From: Halococcaceae archaeon
Lineage (GTDB): Archaea > Halobacteriota > Halobacteria > Halobacteriales > Halalkalicoccaceae
NCBI GenBank assembly: GCA_007128515.1
Contig: SKXI01000125.1
Location: 1-6,020, forward strand
DNA: 6,020 nt
Direction of reading: 5' to 3'
Below, in pieces: positions 1 through 5,039 of the stretch. The notes under the pieces were generated by a model. That model searched no databases. It worked only from the letters and a program-made list of their open reading frames with translations, and was not told where the DNA came from. Position numbers and translations under genes: made by a program. Within the stretch, counting starts at the first letter, position 1; each line of letters begins with the position of its first letter.

Positions 1-269
1 GATTGCCCCAGGAACTCTGCGTCTGCGAGGACGTCGCGAAGGAGTCCCAGGAGGTCAACATCCGCATCGACGAGCGAAGGTACGGTAAGGAAGTAACGAT
101 CATCGAGGGGCTCGACCCGCGGGACGTCGACCTGGACAGCCTCTCGTCTGACCTGAAGTCGAAGTTCGCCTGCGGGGGGACCGTCGAGGACGGCTCGATC
201 GAGCTTCAGGGCAACCACAGAGGTCGTGTCGAACCGTTCTTGGAAGAGAAAGGGTACTCGGTCGCCTGA
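1..269 (+). CDS. Translation initiation factor aIF1 (SUI1/eIF1 family), 5'-truncated by window edge
   Basis: aIF1 binds the small ribosomal subunit near the P site and helps enforce correct start-codon selection. The visible 88 or so residues read from a Gly-Leu-Pro-Gln-Glu-Leu-Cys-x-Cys stretch through the SUI1 core ([17 protein letters not shown], then [15 protein letters not shown], then IELQGNH) to a C-terminal EEKGYSVA. These are classic SUI1 signatures. Archaeal members are normally about 97-102 residues, and the typical N-terminus has another Cys before the GLP motif, so about ten residues lie left of position 1. The TTG at position 3 encodes the conserved Leu of GLP and is not the start. 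The stop is TGA at 267-269. A T-rich stretch at 281-291 just after the stop could aid termination, but this is weak. Family assignment is very secure. Confidence 0.95.
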   Translation, partial: LPQELCVCEDVAKESQEVNIRIDERRYGKEVTIIEGLDPRDVDLDSLSSDLKSKFACGGTVEDGSIELQGNHRGRVEPFLEEKGYSVA

Positions 270-390
270 TCCCGATCCGATCCGTTTCGTTTCCCGCCCG
301 CCGAGCGACGGGTTCGACCCCGTATCCGTCTCCTCGTCTAGCCACCACCGGCTCGTCTGACGGTCGGTGCCTCGGGGACGAGTGGCATCG

Positions 391-404
391 TACGGACTGC
401 TGTA
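391..404. repeat. Isolated copy (A) of a 14-bp quasi-palindromic motif
   Basis: The sequence TACGGACTGCTGTA is the reverse complement of TACAGCAGTCCGTA. It differs by one base from copy E at 1121-1134 and matches the shared pattern TAC-n-G-n4-C-n-GTA found four more times at 976-1134. The flanking bases do not resemble those of the other copies beyond about one or two positions, so the conserved unit is short. It lies about 170 bp downstream of the rhodanese stop and so is not in an obvious promoter. This argues for a dispersed repeat or a chromosomal protein-binding site rather than a simple operator. Confidence 0.5.
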
Positions 405-509
405 CCTGATAGGGATCACCGTAGCCACCCGGATCTCCCGGCCACCCCCTCACCGGTGTTGTCGGATTCGGGATCGAGAACCGACGAGGTCCTCCGACGA
501 TCCCGACGT

Positions 510-536
510 GTACCGCTCGGAGCGAGCGAGGGGTAC
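510..536 (-). terminator. Bulged hairpin downstream of the rhodanese gene
   Basis: GTACC (510-514) pairs with GGTAC (532-536), and GCTCG (515-519) pairs with CGAGC (523-527) around a 3-nt loop, leaving GAGG (528-531) as a bulge. It begins about 36 nt past the rhodanese stop in the direction of transcription, so a role in 3'-end formation or mRNA stability is possible. No clear T-run follows on the minus strand, and archaeal terminators depend mainly on T-runs, so the terminator label is tentative. Confidence 0.3.
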
Positions 537-571
537 GGGGTCGGAGCGGGACGGACGGCCAGCAGCCCGTA

Positions 572-925
572 TCAGAACGGTGTGTCGGCCTCGTCGTACT
601 CGGTCTCGCCGTCGGCGTCGAGGCCGTATGGCCAGCCCTCGATCCCTGGCGAGAGCGAGTCCACCCGTCCGGAAAACCCCTCGTAGGAGTCGAGGAGCCG
701 GGCGGCCTGGACGCTCGCCTTCCCGTGGGGACAGACGGTCACGACGCGGTCGGCGTCGGTCAGGTCGTCCACCCGTCTCGTGAGTTCCGCGAACGGCACG
801 TTCTCGCTCCCGGGGATGTGTCCGCGGGAGAACGCCCCGGGGGATCTGATGTCGACGATTCGCACGTCCTCGCCCGCCTCGATCAGTTCGTTCAGCTCCT
901 CGGCGGTGATCTCGCCGTCGCTCAT
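572..925 (-). CDS. Single-domain rhodanese (sulfurtransferase-like) protein
   Basis: Rhodaneses carry sulfane sulfur as a persulfide on an active-site cysteine and pass it to thiol acceptors. The 117-residue product is about the usual length of a single rhodanese domain. It has an N-terminal helix (ITAEELNELIEAG), the VRIVDIRSPGAFSRGHIPGS segment (22-40, the CH2A-type motif with GHIPGSENVP), and the catalytic loop Cys65-Pro-His-Gly-Lys-Ala-Ser71, fitting the six-residue loop of active rhodaneses. GIEGWP (94-99) stands where the C-terminal GG-x3-W motif is expected. The C-terminus is an acidic tail. ATG at 925 is chosen over an in-frame ATG at 970, because a TATA-like box at 950-955 lies about 27 nt upstream of 925 and inside the longer reading. 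The gene stands alone with its own promoter. The sulfur acceptor is not indicated by the neighbours. Confidence 0.88.
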   Translation of the reverse strand: MSDGEITAEELNELIEAGEDVRIVDIRSPGAFSRGHIPGSENVPFAELTRRVDDLTDADRVVTVCPHGKASVQAARLLDSYEGFSGRVDSLSPGIEGWPYGLDADGETEYDEADTPF

Positions 926-949
926 GCGAGCGCGTAGTCGGGGACGCGG

Positions 950-955
950 TATAAG
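950..955 (-). promoter_or_regulatory. TATA box for a leaderless rhodanese transcript
   Basis: On the minus strand this reads CTTATA. Its centre is about 27 nt upstream of the ATG at 925, which is the spacing expected between an archaeal TATA element and the transcription start. The mRNA would therefore begin at or within a base or two of the ATG, as is common in haloarchaea. No Shine-Dalgarno sequence precedes the ATG, which agrees with this. Confidence 0.55.
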
Positions 956-975
956 ATGCCGGGTCGCCAAACTCG

Positions 976-1134
976 TACGGACTGCTGTCAGTCATACTGT
1001 CGGCTGTACGTCGTTCGAGATCATCGCGCCCCGTGGTGCCGAGAATCGTCACACAGTTACAGCCGACAGTATCGGCACTGGCGCAACCCCAGGACGGTCG
1101 CCCTTGCGCCGGTAGATCGTTACAGCAGACCGTA
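976..1134. repeat. Cluster of four 14-bp quasi-palindromic motifs, three phased at 63 bp
   Basis: Copies are B 976-989 (TACGGACTGCTGTC), C 995-1008 (TACTGTCGGCTGTA), D 1058-1071 (TACAGCCGACAGTA) and E 1121-1134 (TACAGCAGACCGTA). C and D are exact inverted copies, and with one flanking base each form a perfect 15-bp inverted repeat (994-1008 and 1058-1072). All but the last base of B fit TAC-n-G-n4-C-n-GTA. C, D and E start exactly 63 bp apart, close to six turns of B-DNA, while the sequence between them is not obviously repeated. B ends about 21 bp upstream of the rhodanese TATA box. The pattern fits a family of binding sites for a dimeric DNA-binding protein, or a dispersed haloarchaeal intergenic repeat. 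I do not recognise the motif as that of a named regulator. Confidence 0.6.
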
Positions 1135-1136
1135 TC

Positions 1137-1218
1137 ATAGTGATTGTTGCGAGTCGTTCCGGTATCGACCGCCCGATGTCGGGCGATCGAACCGGTAAAC
1201 AGTCGCAACAATCACTAT
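1137..1218. repeat. 82-nt long hairpin with perfect 16-bp arms, at the 3' end of the Nudix gene
   Basis: The outer arms are ATAGTGATTGTTGCGA (1137-1152) and its exact reverse complement at 1203-1218. Inside, CCGGT (1159-1163) pairs with ACCGG (1191-1195), TCGA (1165-1168) with TCGA (1187-1190), and CGCCCG (1170-1175) with CGGGCG (1180-1185) around a 4-nt loop. Only a bulge, one mismatch and an internal loop interrupt the fold, so nearly the whole element is one stem. It starts two bases after motif E and its right arm ends inside the Nudix stop codon. The arms are much more AT-rich than their surroundings. It could be a 3'-end processing or termination structure, or a small miniature inverted-repeat element. 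No target-site duplication is visible at its ends. Confidence 0.65.
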
Positions 1219-1877
1219 CAGAACAGGCCGTCCTCGCGGGCGAGCAAGAGCCCGTCGATCGTCGCGCCGTTGGTCGGCGGCGTCCGGGCGACGTCGACGG
1301 CCTCCTCGACCGGGACCGGCCGCACCGTGAGGAACTCGTTCTCGTCGAGGCGTTGTTCGACCGGGGTGAGCCCCTCGACGAAGACGATCCCCCGCTCGTG
1401 GCGCATCGCCCCCGTCGAGACCCAGTAGCGCTGGAGCAGCGAGGCGCTCTCGGCGGCGAAGCCGGTCTCCTCCTCGAGTTCGCGAAGCCCCGCCTCGGTG
1501 TAGGACTCGCCCTCCTCGACGATCCCCGCGGGGAGTTCCATCTGGGTCTGGCGGATCACCGGCCGGTACTGCTCGACGAAGACGACGCGCCCGCCCGGTC
1601 GGTCCGGTGCTCGCTCCCGATCCGCCCCTCCCCGATCGGTCGCGGCCGCGATCGCCGGGCCCTCGGCGAGCGCGACCACCACCACTGCCGGAGGCAGGTC
1701 GGCCCAGTAGTACCGTTTCTCCGTGCCGTTGGGCTGTTCAACCAGGTCGTAGCCACCGTCGTACCAGCCGGTCTCGTACTCGACGGCCGACTCGATCACC
1801 GGCCACTCGCCCTCGCCCACCGATCGCTTCGGCCGGTCCGCCCGCTCACTGGCTCTCCCGTCTGACTCCTCAGGCAT
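1218..1877 (-). CDS. Nudix hydrolase, ADP-ribose-pyrophosphatase-like
   Basis: Nudix enzymes cleave nucleoside diphosphates linked to another moiety. The best match here is to the NudF/ADP-ribose pyrophosphatase group, although the substrate cannot be read from sequence. The 219-residue protein has a perfect Nudix box at residues 118-140: Gly118, Glu124, Arg132-Glu133, Glu136-Glu137 and Gly139-Phe140 occupy all fixed positions of G-x5-E-x7-REU-x-EE-x-GU. Before it come an N-terminal beta region with a PNGTEKRYYW stretch (49-58) typical of ADP-ribose pyrophosphatases and the VVFVEQYRP strand (98-106). An Arg/Asp/Gly-rich insertion at about 80-96 is probably a surface loop. The ATG start lies 8 nt inside the upstream membrane-protein gene, so translation is probably coupled. 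The gene ends with three in-frame stops, TGA-TAG-TGA (1220-1212), of which the last two lie within the hairpin arm. Confidence 0.88.
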   Translation of the reverse strand: MPEESDGRASERADRPKRSVGEGEWPVIESAVEYETGWYDGGYDLVEQPNGTEKRYYWADLPPAVVVVALAEGPAIAAATDRGGADRERAPDRPGGRVVFVEQYRPVIRQTQMELPAGIVEEGESYTEAGLRELEEETGFAAESASLLQRYWVSTGAMRHERGIVFVEGLTPVEQRLDENEFLTVRPVPVEEAVDVARTPPTNGATIDGLLLAREDGLF

Positions 1878-2259
1878 CGTCTACCCGTGTGAGTTCGACG
1901 CGGTAAGTCGTTCCGTCCGACTCCACGGCGATCCGTCCCTCGTCGTCGACCGCGTCGGGGACCTGGCCGGCGAGCGCGCTCATCTCGTCGAACGGCGTGT
2001 GGGTGAACCACTCTTTGATCCCGAACCGGTCGTCCTCGTACTCCTCGGAGACCCCGTCCTCGAGCGCCGTCGTCACGTAGGGGTACTGCTGGCTCGACAG
2101 CGCGTCGCCGTCGGCGGCGTCCGGATCGTCCTCGACCTCCTCGGCCGTGATCACGTAGACGTCCCCCCCGCCGAGGAACTGCGGGAGCGCCCCCAGCGCG
2201 AGCAGCGCGAGGAGCGTGAGGGCGATCAGACCCAGGGCGAGCTTCGTTGCGCGTCTCAC
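1870..2259 (-). CDS. Conserved-type haloarchaeal membrane-anchored acidic protein, function unknown
   Basis: I do not recognise this 129-residue family. It has a short positive N-terminus (MRRATK), one strongly hydrophobic segment at about residues 7-26 (Leu/Ala/Gly-rich), then an acidic domain of about 100 residues with roughly 30 Asp/Glu and no cysteines. This is the design of a single-pass protein with its soluble domain outside the cell, or of a secreted protein with an uncleaved signal anchor. A YEDDRFGIKEWFTHTPFDEM segment (74-93) is the least low-complexity part and may be the conserved core. The start is GTG, because the first in-frame ATG is at residue 93 and would lose the hydrophobic segment. 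It overlaps the Nudix gene by 8 nt, so the two probably form an operon. No clear TATA box is seen about 27 nt upstream. Confidence 0.7.
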   Translation of the reverse strand: MRRATKLALGLIALTLLALLALGALPQFLGGGDVYVITAEEVEDDPDAADGDALSSQQYPYVTTALEDGVSEEYEDDRFGIKEWFTHTPFDEMSALAGQVPDAVDDEGRIAVESDGTTYRVELTRVDDA

Positions 2260-2398
2260 ACGATCGGTTAGGACCGGCCGGGAAAGTCGGTTGCGGTCGG
2301 TCCGGACGAGTGGCTCTCGGCGCTACGATCCAACTGCGGGGGTGACGGTCGATCTGATCCGATACCTCGCTCATTCGCTGGCCCGTTCTCCGTCGACC

Positions 2399-2503
2399 CC
2401 GAGGGGCCATCTCGCCGACCTCCCTGAGGGCGATGAACTCCTCCGGACTCGGAAGCTCCTCCAGAGGGGGATACTGCTGGATATCGACCCCGTGATCAGT
2501 CAT
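2399..2503 (-). pseudogene. N-terminal remnant resembling a GNAT acetyltransferase
   Basis: Starting at the ATG at 2503, 45 nt past the P450 stop, the frame reads about 35 residues that look coding: an acidic start, then PSPEEFIALREVGEMAPR. This resembles the first helix region of haloarchaeal GNAT N-acetyltransferases, which often read [S/T]xEEFxxLREAAGMxPR. After that point this frame becomes Arg-rich and shadow-like, and it stays open without a stop into the next gene. Neither other minus-strand frame shows the expected acetyl-CoA-binding R/Q-x-x-G-x-G/A motif before 2259. I infer a gene cut off by a deletion. It might instead be a short real peptide or chance. The family assignment rests on recall of a short motif and is not secure. 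Confidence 0.35.
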
Positions 2504-2547
2504 CTGTAGTCGCGCGAACGAGGGTAGGACGTAGTTTTGGATCGTCG

Positions 2548-3900
2548 TCACCGTTCGTCGATCCGAACCCGCACGGGATCGGCTGGCCGAAGCGTCATCC
2601 CAGGGTCGAACTCGAGATCCGGATCGCTCACCAGCTCGAAGTCGAACTGTCGGAGCAACGCAGCGAGAACGAGCCGCATCTCGAGTCTCGCGAATCGCAT
2701 CCCGATACAGTGTCGCGGGCCGCCACCGAACGGGAAGTACGCGTATTCGGGTCGATCGTCCGAGCGTTCCTCCCGCCACCGATCCGGATCGAAGGCCATC
2801 GGGTCGGCCCAGAACCGCGCGTCCCGGTGGATGGTGAACTGCGGCAGCGTCAGGATCGACCCGGAATCCACCCGGTATCCGTCGAACGCCGCCGGCTCCA
2901 TCGGCTCCCGGAACAGGGTCGGAATCGGCGGATACAGGCGAAGGGCCTCGTCGATGACCCGTTCGGTGTGGGTCAACCGAGGGACGTGTTCGAACCCCGG
3001 ATCGTCATCGCCGATCACCTCCCGGTGTTCCGCCCGGACGCGTTCGAGTTCGTCGTCGTGCTGAGCGAGCAACAGTACCGTGTACGTCAACCCGAGCGAG
3101 GTCGTCTCGTGCCCCGCGAACAGGAAGGTCAGCATGTTGTCTCGCACCTCCGTTTCGGAGAGTGTCGCGCCCTCGTCGGTCTGGGCATGCAAGAGGATCG
3201 ACAGGAGGTCGTCGCCGATATCGGGGCTCTCGCGACGATCGGCAATCATGGCGTCGACGCGATCGACGAACTCGCCGTAGGTACGCTTGAACCGCCGGTT
3301 AGACGGTGTGGGAACCCACGACGGCAACAGCACGGACGGGTTGCCGACGGCGAGCTGTTCGTTCAGGACCCGTGCTGTCCGGGCGATCACGTCGGCGTCG
3401 TCGGATTCGACGTCGAGATCGAACAGCGACCGCGTCAGAATCCGCAACGCCAGTTCGGAGAACGCCTCGTCTAGCCTGATCGTCTCGCCGCCCGTCCACT
3501 CCCCGGCCGTGTCCTCGGTCACCTCGACCATCGCGTCGGCGTACGACTGGATCCGCTCCATCGTGAACGCGGGCTGCATCACCGTCCGCTGGCGGCGCCA
3601 CTGCTCGCCGCGAACGTCCACGAGCCCTTCGGGGTCGATCCCCATGTCGAAGTCGGCAACGTCGACCTGCTGGAACCGGTTCGGTTCCTGCAGGAGGACC
3701 CGTTCGACGTGATCAGGATGCAAGAGCGCGGTAAACGTCCCGAGCACGGTTCGATATTGCACCACGTCTCCGTACGACGCGATCTCCTCGAGGAAGCCGA
3801 ACGGGTTCCGCATGAGGGACACCGTGGTTCCGATCACCGGCAACCCGTCCGGTCCCGGTGGAGGAGCGAGTGAGTCAGCCTTGGGTTGGCCAGTCGTCAT
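2548..3900 (-). CDS. Cytochrome P450, complete
   Basis: A heme-thiolate monooxygenase of 450 residues, full length for a soluble archaeal or bacterial P450. Landmarks run in order. A proline-rich PPPGPDGLPVIG hinge is at 13-24. Trp101-Arg102-Arg103 is in the C-helix that contacts heme propionates. Ala262-Gly263-His264-Glu265-Thr266-Thr267 in helix I is the oxygen-activation motif. Glu318-Ala-Leu-Arg321 is the K-helix ExxR, and FDPDRW (370-375) is the PERF-like segment. The heme loop FGGGPRHCIG (391-400) has Cys398 as axial ligand. All catalytic residues are present. There is no N-terminal membrane anchor and no fused reductase. It resembles haloarchaeal P450s such as the CYP174 group, but the substrate is unknown and no ferredoxin or reductase gene lies in the window. 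ATG 3900 is the natural start, and the weak TATA-like GATAAAC at 3954-3960 would give a leader of about 30 nt. Confidence 0.95.
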   Translation of the reverse strand: MTTGQPKADSLAPPPGPDGLPVIGTTVSLMRNPFGFLEEIASYGDVVQYRTVLGTFTALLHPDHVERVLLQEPNRFQQVDVADFDMGIDPEGLVDVRGEQWRRQRTVMQPAFTMERIQSYADAMVEVTEDTAGEWTGGETIRLDEAFSELALRILTRSLFDLDVESDDADVIARTARVLNEQLAVGNPSVLLPSWVPTPSNRRFKRTYGEFVDRVDAMIADRRESPDIGDDLLSILLHAQTDEGATLSETEVRDNMLTFLFAGHETTSLGLTYTVLLLAQHDDELERVRAEHREVIGDDDPGFEHVPRLTHTERVIDEALRLYPPIPTLFREPMEPAAFDGYRVDSGSILTLPQFTIHRDARFWADPMAFDPDRWREERSDDRPEYAYFPFGGGPRHCIGMRFARLEMRLVLAALLRQFDFELVSDPDLEFDPGMTLRPADPVRVRIDER

Positions 3901-4099
3901 TAGTGGCGGTTGGGGGCGGATCCTGATCGGTGTTCCCTCGAAGTGTTTCGATCGTTTATCCGTGATCCCCTTGTCTTAGTGACATCTCGAACCATCGCTG
4001 TTCGGTCGACACTGACAGTAATCTGTGAGGGGCATCGAGGTCTCCAACAAGCCGACACGAGTCGAGTTCGGCCATCTGAGCCAAGCAGTTCAGCGCCTG

Positions 4100-4119
4100 A
4101 AGCTCGACCGTTCGAGCTT
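4100..4119. repeat. Perfect 8-bp hairpin in the intergenic region
   Basis: AAGCTCGA (4100-4107) and TCGAGCTT (4112-4119) pair perfectly around CCGT. It is more than 200 bp from both flanking starts, so it is not a promoter-proximal operator for either by position. It may be a relic of a decayed gene or terminator. Confidence 0.35.
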
Positions 4120-4310
4120 ACGGTCTCGACCGAACACGAACGATCAGACATCTGTAAGAGACGTCAGCCATCGGTAAATCACGTGCTAACGGCCTGGCCT
4201 GCCACTCTCATTCCAGTACCGTCCGAGTGGTCGTCACTCACTGCCAACCTCGCACGGTGCCCCTGGAGACCTCGCTTGCTCTGATGTATCGAAAATCTCG
4301 AGACCCACAG

Positions 4311-4318
4311 AAAATAAG
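4311..4318 (+). promoter_or_regulatory. TATA box for a leaderless AhpD-like transcript
   Basis: AAAATAAG is centred about 28 nt upstream of the ATG at 4343, the spacing expected for a transcript starting at the first base of the coding sequence. No Shine-Dalgarno sequence lies before the ATG. The perfect 8-bp palindrome TCTCGAGA (4296-4303) ends 7 bp upstream of this box, just beyond where the BRE would sit, and could be an operator half or whole site. Confidence 0.55.
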
Positions 4319-4342
4319 CCGGTTTCTCCCGTATCTCGGCCT

Positions 4343-4927
4343 ATGTCACGCATCGACGCAGTCCGACCGGGGGAAGCTGCCGACGAGGAAGCGAATCAGT
4401 TGCTACACGAAGCCCGAGAAGGGTGGTATTGCGATAGCGCGTTTTTCGGGGCGATGGCACATCAACCCGAACTCCTGAAGCGATTAGTGGATGTATTCGA
4501 TGCGTTCCCACAGAGCGACGGAATCGACGCGGAGCTATTGGAGTTGATGCGGCTCCGTGTGGCGGAGAATCACGAGTGTGCGTACTGTTCGACTGTTCGC
4601 ACACAGGAGGTGAGAGACGAAGTTGCTCCGAAAGAACGTGCGGTTTTCGGTGAGATCGACCCTACTCTACTTACTACACGGGAGGAACTCGCCGTCCGTC
4701 TCGTCGATTATCTCTCCGAGGACCCACACCGGATTACCGACGAGTTCTTCGACCGTCTCAGCGAGGTATATTCCGAGGACGAAGTGATCGAACTCCTGCT
4801 GTTCGGGTGCCTCGAAGTCGGACTCGATCGCTTTAGTATCGCACTCGAACTGGATACCGATGAGGAGAGTTCGTACCCAAGCGGGTTAGAGTACCCATTC
4901 GAACGGTCCTCTCCGGATGGCCAGTAG
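4343..4927 (+). CDS. AhpD/carboxymuconolactone-decarboxylase-like protein
   Basis: The AhpD-like fold houses alkylhydroperoxide reductases, which use a CxxC pair for peroxide detoxification, and carboxymuconolactone decarboxylases. This 194-residue protein is mainly helical. Its signature is at 71-87: LRVAENHECAYCSTVRT, with Glu75, Cys79 and Cys82 forming the Glu-plus-CxxC centre. In classical members a His follows the second Cys by four residues (CxxCxxxH). Here that position is Arg86, so the proton relay is altered. This also occurs, as I recall, in some related subfamilies. The C-terminal half has acidic helices (135-170) and a disordered acidic tail. A redox role is likely but the substrate is unknown. 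It has its own leaderless promoter. Codon usage is less GC-biased than the P450 and Nudix genes (for example GTGGTATTGCGATAGCG at 4421-4437), which may reflect acquisition. Confidence 0.82.
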   Translation: MSRIDAVRPGEAADEEANQLLHEAREGWYCDSAFFGAMAHQPELLKRLVDVFDAFPQSDGIDAELLELMRLRVAENHECAYCSTVRTQEVRDEVAPKERAVFGEIDPTLLTTREELAVRLVDYLSEDPHRITDEFFDRLSEVYSEDEVIELLLFGCLEVGLDRFSIALELDTDEESSYPSGLEYPFERSSPDGQ

Positions 4928-4941
4928 ATTCGTCCATAACG

Positions 4942-4948
4942 CTATATC
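4942..4948 (+). promoter_or_regulatory. TATA box for the small ORF-crcB transcript
   Basis: CTATATC, with TATAT at 4943-4947, is centred about 28 nt upstream of the ATG at 4974. Transcription would then begin at about 4972-4974, directly on the small ORF and 62 nt before the crcB1 start. This places the fluoride-exporter genes behind a short translated leader rather than making crcB1 itself leaderless. Confidence 0.5.
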
Positions 4949-4973
4949 GTCAATACTGGAACAGCGGGTGTGT

Positions 4974-5039
4974 ATGAACTCGCAGAGAACGGACGACCGG
5001 ATCCGAGCCTCGAGACTGCAAAGCAGTGATTCACGATGA
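4974..5039 (+). CDS. 21-residue small ORF overlapping the crcB1 start (candidate leader peptide)
   Basis: This frame runs from ATG 4974 to TGA 5037-5039. The stop overlaps the crcB1 start as ATGA (5036-5039). The peptide is hydrophilic, rich in Ser, Arg and Asp, and begins MNSQRTDDRIRAS. It has no membrane segment, cysteine or proline. The TATA box at 4942-4948 is spaced correctly for a leaderless start at 4974. crcB1 has no strong Shine-Dalgarno sequence and cannot start earlier, because TGA at 5027-5029 closes its frame. A ribosome finishing this ORF would stop on the crcB1 start, so translational coupling is a natural reading. Overlap is known to couple haloarchaeal genes, but a functional leader here is inference. 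Confidence 0.45.
   Translation: MNSQRTDDRIRASRLQSSDSR

Larger units (their letters stand above)
270..571. other. Gene-free interval between aIF1 and the rhodanese gene
   Basis: No convincing gene is seen. The open frames crossing it have arginine- and proline-rich translations typical of shadow frames in GC-rich DNA. It holds the 3' ends of two facing genes, a 5-bp hairpin at 308-323 (ACGGG, 6-nt loop, CCCGT), a lone copy of the 14-bp motif at 391-404, and a bulged hairpin at 510-536 next to the rhodanese stop. The hairpin at 308-323 contains GGTTCGA and resembles a tRNA T-arm, but no matching acceptor, D or anticodon arms surround it. Confidence 0.6.
3901..4342. other. 442-bp gene-free divergent promoter region
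   Basis: The region separates the divergent P450 and AhpD-like genes. Two open frames of 83-124 codons cross it, but both translations lack hydrophobic periodicity, domain motifs and the acidic bias of the real genes, so I regard them as chance. Contents: a weak TATA-like GATAAAC for the P450 (minus strand, 3954-3960), an 8-bp hairpin at 4100-4119 (AAGCTCGA, loop CCGT, TCGAGCTT), the palindrome TCTCGAGA at 4296-4303, and the promoter of the AhpD-like gene at 4311-4318. The base composition looks less GC-rich than the flanking P450 gene. I see no tRNA or recognisable mobile-element end. Confidence 0.5.

Noticed and set aside
308..323. tRNA T-arm-like sequence (GGTTCGA with flanking complementarity)
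   Set aside because: The stem-loop geometry is 5+6+5 rather than 5+7+5, and no acceptor, D or anticodon arms can be found around it.
926..970. Longer N-terminus for the rhodanese starting at ATG 970
   Set aside because: The extra 15 residues are basic and unlike the family N-terminus, and the TATA box lies inside them with correct spacing for the ATG at 925.
976..1134. CRISPR array
   Set aside because: The motifs are only 14 bp, vary between copies, occur in both orientations, and B-C spacing is 19 bp rather than regular. No cas genes are present.
1137..1218. Insertion-sequence end with transposase
   Set aside because: No transposase fragment is found nearby and no target-site duplication flanks the arms, so only a hairpin or possible miniature element is claimed.
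1796..2503. Long minus-strand frame running from the acetyltransferase-like start into the membrane-protein gene
   Set aside because: After about 35 residues it becomes Arg/Gly-rich and overlaps the better-supported membrane-protein frame for its whole length. It is a shadow frame kept open by high GC.
3910..4284. 124-codon open frame in the P450/AhpD-like intergenic region
   Set aside because: Its translation has no domain motif, lacks the acidic bias of real haloarchaeal proteins, and has no promoter or ribosome site at the right place. The same holds for the 83-codon frame on the other strand.
4964..5035. Possible crcB-type fluoride riboswitch upstream of crcB1
   Set aside because: A hairpin GCGGGT/ACTCGC (4964-4983), a stem ACTGC-AAA-GCAGT and a following TGATTCAC loosely echo the aptamer layout. 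But the conserved stretches (about GGCGATGG, AACCGC, TGATGACTCCTAC) are not present, and a transcript starting near 4974 would lack half of the first hairpin. A covariance-model search with the crcB RNA family would settle it.
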